The notes below the pieces were generated by a model. That model had not been told where the DNA came from and made no database searches. It saw only the letters and a list, made by a program, of their open reading frames with translations. 64,000 nt of DNA from Cyclina sinensis (Eukaryota; Mollusca; Bivalvia; Venerida; Veneridae). Positions 22,200-34,554 of the stretch are shown in pieces. Position numbers and translations under genes: made by a program. Location of the stretch: assembly GCA_012932295.1 (NCBI GenBank), contig JAAONU010000001.1, positions 50,751,134 to 50,815,133 of the forward strand, given 5' to 3'. Numbering within the stretch: the stretch's first letter is position 1; each line of letters begins with the position of its first letter.

Positions 22200-23312
22200 G
22201 AACCATTAACACAAGCATTTTGATCAGTATTTTCTCTTTAAAACAACAATCAGACTTACTGAAACTTTTTAAGCAAAACTAAATCTCCTCTCCCTTTCTG
22301 CATGGACAGATAGTTCAATCAATACATGGATGAAGAGCAATTTTAAAACTTGTGTAAATAATCAGATTTTTGCTACCTGTGATTAAACAAATAGTTTAAT
22401 GTTTGGACTCGAGATATCTTTAAGTTATTGCAAAATACAAACTTTCAGGATAAAAAGAAAGATGAAAAAAAATGAGAAAAAGAAAAAAAAATCAATTAAC
22501 ACCTTTATAATTATTGCTATCACCCACCTTTTGAATGTATCTTAAGAATTATTGTTGAAGGATATCAAATACATGTAATCCAGCATTTGCAGATGGAAAG
22601 ACTGACAGACTTGCAAAGACTGACAAACAAATACCATGTAAACCTAACTTGCCTCCTGTGAGACTCCATCAAGGGAAGAATGATATTATGATACAAGTCA
22701 CAAAGAGCCAATTTCAACTAAAATTCTACTATGACAAGATTAATTTTCACTAAAATACTTAGGCAAAAAAAAGCTTAGGAATATCCTTTAGTTTCATTTA
22801 TTTTTGAGTTACCCAAAGTACTCACAATAATCAGGTAATTACTATACATATTACATTTCAAACACCCTTCTTGTTTCTGTTTTTCATTCAACTATATCAG
22901 CAGCTGCTGCTCATATGGATGAGTTCTAGTTCACTAGATTTTCTTTGGAAAGGAAGTGCAAACATGTTTAACAAGGCTTTTCTCTGGAATGGTATTTACC
23001 ACAGTTATTTCTTCTAGAGTAACATCTAGTCAATTCTTTGTGTAATTTCTTTGACAGATGGTTTATTTGAATGACTGGTACTGATTATTTGCTTACAACA
23101 GTAACTGCATGGTTTCCTCTAAATTTTTTCTTACTAGCTTTTAAGTTCTTCACTTCATCTATTGTACTAACTTCCAGACATTGCATAATTAATGTTGAAA
23201 ACAAATGTTTCAAAGACAATATTATTGTCAACTGCAATTAATACTTGTTTCTTTAAACAAATACGGTAAATTAAGTCCTTCTAAGAAATAAATGGAAGCT
23301 CATTAGACTTAC
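22200..23312. other. Unique AT-rich intron sequence
   Basis: A-rich low-complexity patch near 22450-22500. No repeat family or convincing exon seen. Confidence 0.5.
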
Positions 23313-23418
23313 ATCAGAGTTGGAAACATTAAGGCAGTTTGCTATATACTGTGAAAAAATCTTTGCACGCAGATCTCCTTCTTCTTTAGGGTCAGTTATC
23401 TGCAATCTCTTCATTTCT
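23313..23418 (-). CDS. Host gene internal exon
   Basis: 106-nt exon on the minus strand. The acceptor is a T-tract ending TTTTTTTTTACAG just above 23418; the donor GTAAGT is at 23312-23307. Its first base completes the codon left open by the 48359-48404 exon (GC+A). It then encodes 35 codons including EMKRLQITDPKEEGDLRAK and FSQYIANCLNVSNSD, ending in phase 0. Charged helical composition. This exact phase fit across a 25-kb intron is the strongest evidence for the gene. The family is not recognised. Confidence 0.8.
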
Positions 23419-23562
23419 CTGTAAAAAAAAATACTGTGTATATAATGGAAATACTTCATTTCTCTGTGACATATAAAACTATACTAGATACTGATGTGCA
23501 ATATTTGTATCTGTCAGTCAATGTTTAAAAAATAACTGCTGAAAAACACTGACCAACTTATA

Positions 23563-23775
23563 CACAAGAGGGCTCTGATAGAACTAAACTGCTCACCTGA
23601 GTATAACAGCTAAGAAAGACATGCAAGTGCTATAAAATGGATTGATCATCAAATCTAGTGAGCTAACTATTTACCCCCGAATGACCCATATATGAATTTG
23701 ACCCTGCAAGAAAAATAATTTTATAAAAATTTCATGTCTGAATACCTTGTGTGGTCACAAGAGTGTTAACAGAAC
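23563..23775 (-). mobile_element. RC-A left-end fragment
   Basis: ACAAGAGGGCTCTGATAG, CTGCTCACCTGAGTA and one degraded module-2 unit (ATGACCCATATATGAATTTGACC). There is no right end. It is the most diverged left end seen, with its hairpin broken. Confidence 0.6.
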
Positions 23776-23843
23776 AGAACAGAAAGTTAATTGACGTAAA
23801 TTAACAGTTTTTTGTCTTACTAAATACATACAATATAGAGGAT

Positions 23844-23999
23844 ATTTGTTTGTTTTTGTGGAAGATGAGAATTTATTTCATCGAGTGAACACCATATGTG
23901 ATATTTTCACGAGTGGTGCAGCCACGAGTGAAAATATCAACATATGGTGTTCACGAGATGAAATAAATTCCCATCTTCCACTAAAAAACAAACAAATTT
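23844..23999. repeat. 156-bp imperfect palindrome (foldback)
   Basis: The left arm from TATTTGTTTGTTTTTGTGGA through GAACACCATATGTGATATTT mirrors the right arm ending CTTCCACTAAAAAACAAACAAA. The centre is near 23920 (CGAGTGGTGCAGCCACGAGTG). Only a few mismatches and indels separate the arms. A looser inverted pair, TTTTATTTTATGCC near 24004 and GGCATAAAATAAAA near 24398, could be ends of a larger MITE. Confidence 0.8.
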
Positions 24000-24813
24000 T
24001 CTTTTTATTTTATGCCAACACGTCAAAAATGGGGTTTTTTTTATGACATTTTTAATCAGGGCCTTCAATAAATTCCCCATGGTGAGCCCCAAATCAGTTA
24101 ATGCGTACTTTGGTTACTCCGCACAAAAAAAAGTGCAGACAATCTCCAATACATATGATAACTTTACTTCCGCTGAAATAAACTGAATACACTTTCATCA
24201 AATAATATTTATTTTTGTCTACACAGTTTATCAATATTTATTGAATTTTGCCATACATACTTTATTATAAAAGCGGATTAAAACTCAATATTCAATAGTT
24301 CGGGCACAAACATGTATTATCAAAATGGTAATTAACTGATTCAAAACAGTGTATTATCAGTTTTATCTCACTGATATTTCCCTATATTTCATTGGTAGGC
24401 ATAAAATAAAATGATTTTATTATTTTGTTATGTGATTACAAAAATCAAGGTAGACATTTCAAACTAGACTACAATACAGTGTAGCAATTACAGTAGCTAT
24501 TAGAAAAAAATACAATACAATACAAATAGGAGGATGGTCTGCAGTGTGTAGCGGAAGTAGTATAATTACTTTTATATGTTTAATACCAAATCTATATAAG
24601 GCTCAGTTTGTAGAAATTATACAAGGGTTTTTCTGTGAGCAAATGCATAATATACAAACTTGGCAAATGCTAACAATACATTATTATTAGAACTTTGTAG
24701 AAGGTTAACAAAAGTATGCATACTTGGTCCTAAGGTAACAACGATTCTTAATATATTGTTCAAGAATGTCACTGTATATGGGACAAACCATTACAAAACT
24801 AGATGTTCTTGTA
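24000..24813. other. AT-rich sequence, possible decayed MITE
   Basis: No gene seen. It includes the TTTTATTTTATGCC inverted pair noted for the adjacent foldback. Confidence 0.4.
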
Positions 24814-26482
24814 AACAAGAGGGCCATGATGGCCCTGGATCGCTCACCTGAGTACTTTGGCTGTAGGTTTGCTGTTAAGCAGTATTTCATTTTTTAATTG
24901 AAAATATATAAGTGCCTACAAACCAAATATGTAAAATATCAGTCAATAATTAAAGGCTCTATGACAGAAAGTAGAAATATCTATTATAAGCTATGGTGAC
25001 CTTGACCTTGACCCAGTGACCTCAAACCCTACCCATGGGTAGAGGTCCATGCAAGGAACCTATATACTGAATATCAAAGATATTGGTCTATAACCAAAGG
25101 CTTTATGAGGTACAGTAGATAAATCTATTTTTAGCCTCCGTGACCTTTAACCTAATCTAATAATTTGAAAAAGCTTGATAAAGCTTGCTTCATGCCAAAT
25201 TTTAAAATTCAAGGACTAGTGGTTTGAGACAAGAAGATTTTTAAAGATTTACTTTTTAACATATTAAGGGCCCCCGGGGTGGGGCCAATTTTGACCCCAG
25301 GGCCAACATTTAACGATATTGGTAAAGGTTCTTTACACAATACTCCACACCAAATATCTAAGGTCTACACCTATTTGTTTCGGAGAAAAATGACTTTTAA
25401 TGTTTTTCCTATATAAATCAATGTAAACCAAGAGAACCCTTGAACGTGGCCAATTTTGACCCAGGGGACATAATTTGAACAAACTTGGTAGACATCCACT
25501 AGACAATGCTACGTACCAAATATCTAAGCTGTAGGCATTGAGATTTCTAGTAAGAAGATTTTAAAAATTGCCTTTTTTACATATTAAGGGCCCCTGGGGC
25601 GGGGCCAATTTTTACCCCAGGGCCAACATATAAACAATACTGGTAAAGCTTCTTTACACAATACTCCACACCAAATATCTAAGGTCTAGTCCTATTAGTT
25701 TCGGAGAAAAATGACTTTTAATGTTTTTCCTATATATCTATATGTAAACCAAGACAACCCTGGGGCGTGGCCAATTTTGACCCAGGGGACATAATTTGAA
25801 CAAACTTGGTAGACATCCACTAGACAATGCTACGTACCAAATATCTAAGCTGTAGGCATTGAGATTTCTAGTAAGAAGATTTTAAAAATTGCCTTTTTTA
25901 CATATTAAGGGCCCCTGGGGCGGGGCCAATTTTTACCCCAGGGCCAACATATAAACAATACTGGTAAAGCTTCTTTACACAATACTCCACACCAAATATC
26001 TAAGGTCTAGTCCTATTAGTTTTGGAGAAAAATGATTTTTCATGTTTTTCCTATATAACTATATGTAAACCAAGACAACCCAGGGGCGTGGCCAATTTTG
26101 ACCCAGGGGACATAATTTGAACAAACTTGGTAGACATCCACTAGACAATGCTACATACCAAATATCAAAGCTGTAGGCACTGTGGTTTCTGAGAAGAAGA
26201 TTTTTAAAGATTTCCTATATAAGTCTATGTAAAATGAAGTGACCCCTGGGACGGGGCCAATTTTGACCCCAGGGAAATAATTTGAACAATTTTTGTAGAG
26301 TTCCATTAGAGAGTGCTAAATGCCAAATATCTTAGCTCTAGGTTTTTTGGTTTCAGACATGAAGATTTTCAAAGTTTTTCCTTTAAGTTGCTATAGCAAC
26401 CAGAGTTCTTGATGGAATTTAATTCTTTGAACAACTTTGGTAGAGCTTCATGCAAGGAACATCCCAGGTGACAGGTGAGCTA
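24814..26482 (-). mobile_element. RC-A element with damaged right hairpin
   Basis: The left end and first 430 bp match the 1.1, 13.2 and 53.9 kb copies. Alternating module-1 dimers occupy 25260-26340; two dimers of about 322 bp (25440 and 25760) are almost identical. The right end goes from CAAGGAACATCCCAG directly to GTGACAGGTGAGCTA, so the GACG tract and left hairpin arm are deleted. It abuts an RC-F-type array beginning ACAACAGCC. Confidence 0.85.
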
Positions 26483-27008
26483 ACAACAGCCATGGCAAGC
26501 GGGGGCCACACTCGACTTTTTCCTATTTCCAAAGGCAAACACATCAGAGGAAGCACATTTTGGAGAGGGGATCTCAAATGAAATATAAGTTGGAAATAAA
26601 ATTATCAAATTCATCCATACCAATTTTTCCAAAATTCAATAATTTCATCTTGCCTGTCAAATGTCCGATTTGTTATAAGTATAGTTTTCTCCAAGTATGA
26701 ATCAAATCCATACATAAATGAGAAAGTTATGACAACTTAAGCAAAATTCAATCATCTGACCTTGACGGTCAATTTAAGGTCATGGTCACATTTGAGTTAT
26801 TCAACATGTCGGTTTTGTAATAAGTGTTGTTTTGTCCAAGTATGAATCAAATCCAAGAACAAGTAACAAAGTTATGGGAAATTTTAGCAAAATTCAATTA
26901 TTTGACCTTGACTGTCAAGGTCATTATAATGTCAAACATGAAAGAATCATGATGTTGCTTTTATCATAAGTGTTGTTTTGTCCAAATATGAATTAAATCC
27001 ATAAAATA
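26483..27008 (-). repeat. RC-F-type array (about 150-bp units), partial
   Basis: It starts with a segment almost identical to 38281-38345 (GGGGCCACACTCGACTTTTT), which in RC-F lies next to the helicase fragment. Three units follow with GCAAAATTCAATnATnTGACC, CAAGGTCA and AAGTGTTGTTTTGTCCAA. Confidence 0.75.
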
Positions 27009-27344
27009 AACAAGGCGGCCATTGACCCCAAAGCGCTCACCTGAGGAGAGACAGTTATTTGTGTCGAAGCTATCATTATTTCTTGTGAATTTTCAAAGTA
27101 AACAGGACCTGATGTCCTGTGAATAAAATTCACAATATACAAATGTAACAAAGACTTAACAGTTTCATTTACTGTAGGGCAAAGCATGCTAGTAATACAT
27201 CAAATCTTAGGTTCATAAGCAGTCAGTGGTTTCAGAGGAGTTGTTGTTTTTAAGAAATTGTTGACGATGCACAACGATGGATGCCAGACACAGGGAGATC
27301 ACAAAAGCTCATCATGAGCACATTGTGCTCAGGTGAGCTGAAAG
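27009..27344 (-). mobile_element. Short RC-A-like element, about 336 bp, no tandem modules
   Basis: AACAAGGCGGCCATTGACCC, GCGCTCACCTGAG, roughly 200 bp of unique sequence, then ACGATGCACAACGATGG and a right hairpin TGAGCACATTGTGCTCA followed by GGTGAGCTG. It shows the ends can form a unit without any module array. It is inserted in the RC-F-type array after CCATAAAATA. Confidence 0.75.
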
Positions 27345-27800
27345 GCAAGAAAGTAGGTCACTAGGTCAGAATCTAGGTAATCCAACATCAAAGTTCAATT
27401 CTACATCTGAAACTGTGCACATGGTCAAAATTTCAAAACTGTAAATGAAACAACAAAAAACGAGGTTACTAGGTCAAAATGTCATCTAATATCAGAGTTA
27501 TATTCTGCATCTGAAACTGTGCACATGGTCCAAATTTCATATCAGTATATCAAATAACAAAAATGTAGGTCACTAGGTCAAAATTTAGGTCATCTAACAT
27601 CAAAGTTCAATTCTACATCTGAAATTGTGCTAATGGTCCAAATTTCATAGCTGTATATCAAAAAATAAGAAAGTAGGTCACTAGGTCACAAGGTCAAATT
27701 TTAGGTTATGTAACATCAAAGTTCAATTCCACATCTGAAACTATGCACATTGTCCAAATTTCATAACTGTATATTAAATAACAAAAAACTAGGTCATTAA
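27345..27800. repeat. Four to five units of about 120 bp (GTAGGTCACTAGGTCA family)
   Basis: Units carry AAAGTAGGTCACTAGGTCA, ATCTAACATCAAAGTTCAAT and CATGGTCCAAATTTCAT. Related units occur at 17.57-17.8 kb, 8.2 kb and about 60.0 kb. Left and right ends not seen. Confidence 0.7.
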
Positions 27801-30052
27801 GTCCCCCGGAGCAGGTCAAACTGTGACCCCAAGCTTTCATTTAAACACAGATAAATAGAGGTCCACCAGACAATTTTTCATGTTAAATATCTAATCTTTA
27901 TCATTTTAATGGCGCAAAATTGTTGGTCAAGCTGAAAAAACGAAGCAAAATATTGCAGATTCACACAAAAAATGGGACACCTTTGTTGGCATCCCTTCAA
28001 TAACTTTTTTGTAACACATTTCTTCTTCTGTCAAATAGCAGCTACAGTTAGAATACATATATGGCTAGGTACTAGTCGTATACATTATACAAATATTCCA
28101 AGAACATCCCCATAGCTGTTGATAATTTATCCAAATTCCTGAATATTTACGTGAAAAATGACGACATTAGTCATAGACTACACGTTTTTCTCGCTTAAAG
28201 CACCGAGCTACATGATTTAGGTCCTACCCCTTGTATATGCAAATAATGAATATCTATGACCCCCGGGCAGGCCTAATTTTTACCTAGGATATAATTTGTA
28301 CAAACTTGGAACAGGTTCACTAGACAATATTTCATGCCAAATAATTAAGCTTAAGGCTTTGTCATTTCAGAGGAGAAGATTTTTTAAGTTTTTACTATAT
28401 ACATATATGGAAAACCTATGACCCACTGGGATGGGGCCAATTTTGGCACTAGGGGCATAATTTGAACAACTTTTGTAGAGGACCTATAGATGATGTCATA
28501 TACCAAATATCAAAGCTCTTGCCTTCGTCATTTCAGAGCAGAAGATTTTTTAAGTTTTTACTATATACATATAAGGAAAATCTATGACCCCTGGGGCGGG
28601 CCAATTTTGAAACTAGGGGCATAATTTGAACAACTTTGGTAGAGGACCTATAGATGATATCATATACCAAATATCAAATCTCTAGCCTTCTCTAGCCCAG
28701 GTGTATAATTTGAATACACTTGATAGAGGTCTACTAGAAAATGCTACATACCAAATATTAAGGCTCAGGGCCTTGTGGTTTCAGACAAGAAGATTTTCAA
28801 AGCTTTCACTATATAATCAACTGACCCCCTGGGCAGGGCCAAATTGACCCCAGGGATATAATTTGAACAAACTTTGTAGAGGTCCACTAGACAGTGCTAC
28901 ATACCAAATCTTAAGGCTCAGGGCCTTGTGGTTTCAGACAAGAAGATTTTCAAAGTTGCCATAGCTATCAGAGTTCTTGATGGAATTCAATTCTTTGAAC
29001 AACTTTGGTAGAGCTTCATGCAAAGAACATCCTAGGCATGCTTCTTCAAATTTGGCTTTGCGGTTTAGGAGGACAAGTTGTTCAAGTCAAATTGTTGACA
29101 ACGCACGCCACACTACTGTCCATGTTCACAAGCAAGCTATTCTCACACAAGTCCTATATAAGCTAATAAGAAATCAAATTAACCCCAATTTAGGCCCAAG
29201 GATCATGGAAAAATTTTGTAGAAGACCAAATAGCATTGATGCACACAAAATATCCACAGTTTAGGCCTTATAGTTTATGACAAGAGTAAGAGGAGCCAGT
29301 GTCCAAGCTATTAAAATGACCTTAGGCACATAATAGAGAACCTCTAGATGGTGTCAGCAAAATATCTTAGCCCTAGTCTGTGGTTTCAGTCAAGATCCCT
29401 ATATAAGCCTATAACAATTGAAATGAACCACAGCACAGAGCCATAACTAATTTCAGGGATATATCTGAACAACCTTATTAGAGAATTTCTAGTTGAATTT
29501 CTATTTGATATTTCTTAGTCTAAGTTTCAGACAATTGACCTTTGATTGACAACTGATTTGATGATTCTTTTTTTTCCTAAATAACATTCTATAAAATCAA
29601 GTGACTCCTAGGGCATGGCAATTACTGACCCCAGGAGCATTAACTGAACATTCTTAAGATAAGCTCTAGGTAAAGGTTCATGCTAAATATCTAAGCCCTG
29701 GGCCTAGTGGTCAAGACAAGATTTTTAGGTCTTCTCTATGTAAGTCTATGTAAAATCATGTGGCCCTAGGGGCAGGGACAATTTTGATCCTTGGGTCAAG
29801 ATTTGTGTTAACTTGGTAGAGGTTTTGTAGGCCCTGTTACACACGAAATACCTTTAGAACAAGAAATTTTTTAAAGGTTTCCTATATAAGTCTATATTAT
29901 ATAAAATCAAGTGACCCCTGGGTCAGAACTACATTCTGCAAAAAAACAGTAAAACAATCTCCTTGTTAGAATGCCTTTTGAGAGACAAGTTTTTAAGGAT
30001 AAATGCATAAAGCATTTATGATGGTGAATATAACAAAAAATATAATTTTTCA
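27801..30052 (-). repeat. Decayed RC-A module-1 arrays
   Basis: Diverged units recognisable by GGGCGGGCCAATTTTG-like cores and AAGATTTTnAAAGTTT, near 28260, 28430, 28590, 28820, 29600 and 29760. An RC-A right-end segment (ATGGAATTCAATTCTTTGAA at 28980) is present without a terminal hairpin. These are the oldest RC-A material here. A non-repeat 28000-28200 patch shows nothing recognisable. Confidence 0.6.
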
Positions 30053-30459
30053 AACAAGTGGGCCATGATGGCCCTGGATCGCTCACCTGAGTACTTTGGC
30101 TGAGGGTCTGCTATTAAGCAAACATCAGATGCAATATTACATTTTTCTAATTGAAGATTTTCAAAGATCTCATATTTTATAAAAATAAAACCCAAGGGGC
30201 AGGGGCAATTACAAGACAGCATCTTGTGAGGAGATGTCATTGAAGCAAAATATTGATGAAAATCTATTTTAAACTTATTTTGTTCAAGGGAGTGGAACCG
30301 TTTCAGCAATTTTGATAGAGGGATATGTAAGGAACATTTCTTTGGAATTTGATGGAAAATCACCTTGCTGTTTAGATGAAGATGTTGTTTGAATTTTTTT
30401 CTATTTTTAGCTTTTGTAGCCCTTATGTGCAATGGAGTGGAATGGTTTGAGCAATTTTA

Positions 30460-32095
30460 AACTAGAGCTATCACAAAATGTGATTAATACCTCCGCAAGA
30501 CTGCTTCTGAACTGAGGAAGTTATTAGTAACAGATATACCAGCCATATGTCTCGGATCGTCCGGGATTGTCCTGAAAATCAAGGGCCCGTCCAGGAAAGA
30601 CACCCAATGTCCCGGAAAACATGAAAAACGCTTAAACCTTTGATCAGGCCAGTCAAATTTTTGACACGCCACTAATTAATAATATGTTCCGATTCGGCAA
30701 TTACACCGCATGTCATTGATAACCAATTCACAAATGACCAATATTGGCTATCAATTTATTGACTTGCGTTGCATTAATTGATTTGTAAGATATCGATCTG
30801 CCCCTTTCAAAGACTGTTGCCGAAGTAATTGGTGTTAATAGAGATGCTCCTTAAAATTAAATTTAATGCAAACACGTGTCGACCTTGCTGACAAAGACTA
30901 TGATTTTTAAATCATTAACTTGTTTGTGGTTTTTTTATTGTCATCAGAATTTGGTATCAAGAGAGATGCTGCTTAAAATTAAACTGATTTTTTCACATAT
31001 CGGTCCGACAAAGAAAAGGTAAGTTTAAAAGGTATTCGTGATGAATATTGTAATGTTCGATCAAATCGCGCTGATACTTGGTAGAAGCATAGACGACGCT
31101 GTCATCAAACGCCCGTGATTCAACTTGAATTCGAGTTTATGATGTTAATTAATTAATGGTACACATTTATTATTTTATGATTACTGCTACACAATTACTA
31201 TGCTCTTGCAACTAAAATACAATGTAAAAGGTATGAAACTGATGGTACTGATGTGTATTTGAAACATGTGCACGGCTTTTCCCGCCAAAAACCGGAATCC
31301 TGTCCAATTTTGTGTACTGCCAACGGTAGGGCACTGAAAGTATATGAATAAGTTGTATGTCTTGGAAAATCTGCTCAAATCCCGGAAATTCGATATCAAA
31401 ATCCCAGAAATGGCCAGAAAAATTATGGCAGGTATGGTAACAGAATACTTTGTAAAAGAATTGAAACAGAGTTATGGTTGGTGGCAATTAAAGATAGTTG
31501 TGGTTATTGTACATCACATTTCCTGTCATTGTGTTTGACCATTGTATGAAGTTGCACTCAATTACAACCAGTAGTTTCAAGTTATGCTCTGGACAAGGAA
31601 AACCAACAAAGGGCAATAACTGTGTAAATAGTGAAGACAGAGTAATAGCTCTTGTACAGTGCACATCCACTCATTGTGCTTGACCATTGTATGAAGTTGC
31701 ATTGAATTCCAACCAGTAGTTTTCAAGTTATGCTCCGGACAAGGAAATCCAACAAAGGGCAATAACTCTGCAAAAAGTGAAGATGGAGATATCTCTTGTA
31801 CACTGCACTTCCTGTTATTGTGCTTGATCACTGTATGAAGTTGCACAGAATTCCAACCAGTAATATTCAAGTGATGCTCTGCACAAGGAAATCCAACAAA
31901 GAGCAATAACTCTGCAAATACAGAAGATAGAGTTATGATTATTGAACACTGCACTTTCTCTCATTGTGCACTGAAATTCCAACCGTTAGTTTTCAAGTTT
32001 TGCTCCAGATAAGAAACAACCCGACCGACTGCCCAACCAACCAACTACTGGGTGACTCCTTTTAACCCCCAAACTTCGTTTTGGGGGGTATAAAA
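30460..32095 (-). mobile_element. RC-H element, both ends present, split by a TIR transposon
   Basis: The left end is AACTAGAGCT, hairpin ATCACAAAATGTGAT, then TAATACCTCC. The right end is CCAACCAACTACTGGGTGAC, then a hairpin ending TTTTGGGGGGTAT, then AAAAA; GGGGGGTAT complements ATACCTCC. On the minus strand the terminus reads hairpin, then CTAG, then T, which is the canonical Helitron 3' end. Four units of about 146 bp as at 9.0-9.8 kb. Confidence 0.8.
30535..31436. mobile_element. Non-autonomous TIR DNA transposon, 902 bp, 8-bp TSD
   Basis: Flanked by the exact direct repeat GTAACAGA at 30527-30534 and 31437-31444. The ends are inverted: TATACCAGCCATA on the left and the complement of CATACCTGCCATA on the right, with imperfect similarity continuing for about 40 bp (GGGATT, GATATC blocks). 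No transposase frame. The 8-bp target duplication fits hAT, MULE, P or KDZ-type transposases; the terminal CATACCTG is shared with the element at 34940. Confidence 0.8.
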
Positions 32096-32245
32096 AGGCA
32101 ATATCAAGAAAGTTTTTGTAAAGCTTAAAAGAAAACTGCTTAGCAGCTAGAAAGGTGATGTCATTTGAAGCCAAATATTGATGAAAATCTATCTTAAGCT
32201 TTGGCAGCCATTTTGTTCAATCAGCAGAACCTTTTCAGCAATTTA

Positions 32246-33980
32246 AACTAGAACTATGGCTGAATGCGATTCATACCCCCACCAATGTCCTTGACAGAAG
32301 ACGACATGGAAAGGTGGTTAAGGGAATAACTTTAGTGGCACAACTACATATACATAAAAAGAAATTATCTCTGGTGAAAAAACACAAACAAATTGTACAG
32401 GTAATAGTATAAATATATATTGTCAAATCATGTTCGAAACAGTTACAAATAACCTTTCATTTTCGAGAATATCTGTTCTAGTTTCAGAAACATTAAAGTA
32501 TTAATGGTTATATCAGAACATTTTCTAAGCCTAAAAGGGGCATAACTTGTGTCATAATTCAATGGAATTGTAGAATTTTCGTCATCTGAGCTTGCTTGTA
32601 ACCATTCATATAAATTTTAAGTTTCAAGTAAATATCTGTTCTGGTTTAAGAAATATTAATTTATAGTAAATAAATTTAAAGACATAAAAATGGACTTAAC
32701 TTTGTCAAAATACAATACAAAGTTATCACCCCCCACTTTTTTTAGTTATGAAACTTGACCTGCATATCTTACTTGCGACACTTCGTATATATTTGAAGTT
32801 TCAAATGATTATCTGTTCTAGTTTTAGAAATATTCAAGTACATGTTAAAATTTCAGAACATTTTCTAAGTCAATTTTTGACCTGCAAGTGTGGCCTTGAC
32901 CTTAAGCTGGCACAAGGGTAAGATGGGTTCTGCACATTGCCCAGTTGGGGTGAACATTTGAGTCAAGTTTGAAGAAAATCCTTCCATTAGCATAGAATTT
33001 ATAGAGCGGACACAACATATTGTCTAGTATTGATAGTAAGTAAATTAAAAGACTTAAAAGGGGGCATAACTTTGTCAAAATGCAATACAGAGTTATGAAA
33101 CTTGACCTGCATATCTTACTTGTGATACCTCATATATCTTTTAAGTTTCAAGCAAATACCTGTGCTAGTTTCAGAAATATTCAAGTACATGTTAAAATTT
33201 AAGAACATTTTCTAAGTCAATTTTGACCTTCAAGCGTGACCTTGACCTTAAGCCGGCAGAAAGGTAACATGGGTTCTGCACATAACCTTGTTGAGTTGAA
33301 CATTTGAGTAAAGTTTGAAGAAAATTCTTCCATTAGTATAGGATTTACAGAGCGGACACAACATATTGTCTAATATTTGATTGTATGTAAATTTGAAGAC
33401 TTAAAAAGGGGCATAACTTTGTCAAAATGCAATACAGAGTTATGAAACTTGACCTGCATATCCTAATTGGACACTTCATATATATTTTAAGTTTAAAGCA
33501 AATACGTTTTCTAGTTTCAGAAATATTCAAATACATGTTAAAATTTAAGAATATTTTCTAACTCAATTTTTGACCTTCAAGTGTGACCTTGACCTTAACC
33601 TGGCAAAAGGGTAACAATGGTTCTGCACATCCCCTTGTTGAGGTGAACATTTGAGCCAAGATCAAAGAAAATCTTTCAATTAGTGTAGGACTTACAGAGC
33701 GGACACGACATAATGTCTAATATTTGACTGTTTGATATTTGACCTTCAATTGTGACATTGACCTTGAGCTGACACATGGGCAACATGGGTTGTGCACATC
33801 CCCTTGTTGAGGTGAACATTTCAGCCAATTTTGAAGAAAATCTTTCAGTTGGTATAGGATTTATAGAGCGGACACGATAATGGAGACGGACGGACCGACT
33901 GACGGACGGACGGACCGACCGACACGATAAAGCGAATCCATTATAGCCCCCCCCACATTTTGTGGTGGGGGTATAATAAA
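32246..33980 (-). mobile_element. RC-I element, full length
   Basis: The left end is AACTAGAACTATGGC, hairpin GAATGCGATTC, then ATACCCCCACCA. The right end has GACGGACGGACGGACCGACC and a hairpin ending TGGTGGGGGTAT, then AATAAA; the 12-base arms are exactly complementary. Three large units of about 340 bp carry GGGGCATAACTTTGTCAAAA and AAGTGTGACCTTGACCTTAA. Confidence 0.85.
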
Positions 33981-34554
33981 GGGCTCTGTAAAGAACATTT
34001 CTGTGAAATTACGTGGAAAATCACACTGCTGTTTAGGAGATGTTGCCTGAATTATTTTCTATTTTTAGCTTTTGCTGCCCTTATGTGCAATTTAGCAGAA
34101 CCATTGGAGCAATTTTAGAAGAGGGCAATATAAGGATCATTTCTGCCAAGTTTGGTTTTAAATGTATGAGTAGTTTTGGAGGAGATGTCATTTGAAGCCA
34201 AATATTGACAAAAACCTTTTTTTAGCTCTGGCGGCCATTTTGTTCAATGGAGCAGAACCAGTTTAGCAAATTTGAAAGGAACATTTCTGTGAAATATGAT
34301 GGAAAATTACTTTGCCGTTGAGTGGGAGATGCTATTTGAATTTTTTTTCTATTTTTGGCTTTTACAGCCCTTATATGCAATAGAGTGGAATGTTTTGAGT
34401 AATTTTAGAAAATGGCAATATAAGGATAATTTCTATAAAGTTTGGTTAAAAATAGCCTAGTTGTTTAGGAGATGTCATTTGAATTAAAATGTTGACGCCG
34501 GACAAAGGGTGATCACAATAGCTCACTCTGAGCATCTGCTCAGGTGAGCTAAAA

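Larger units (their letters stand above)
30053..34554 (-). mobile_element. RC-A element hosting RC-H, RC-I and a TIR transposon
   Basis: The left end is AACAAGTGGGCCATGATGGCCC; the right end is AGCTCACTCTGAGCA, loop TC, TGCTCAGGTGAGCT, AAAA. Its own sequence (30053-30459, 32096-32245, 33981-34554) is a roughly 190 bp module with TGGAGCAGAACC, GAGCAATTTTAGAAG and TTTCTATTTTTAGCTTTT. RC-H lies at 30460-32095 and RC-I at 32246-33980. In both cases the flanks rejoin as GCAATTTTA...GAGGGCAATATAAGG-like sequence, matching uninterrupted units near 34108 and 34405. Confidence 0.8.

Noticed and set aside
31577..31954. 125-codon minus open frame
   Set aside because: Repeat translation of RC-H units, same words as at 8.8-9.8 kb.
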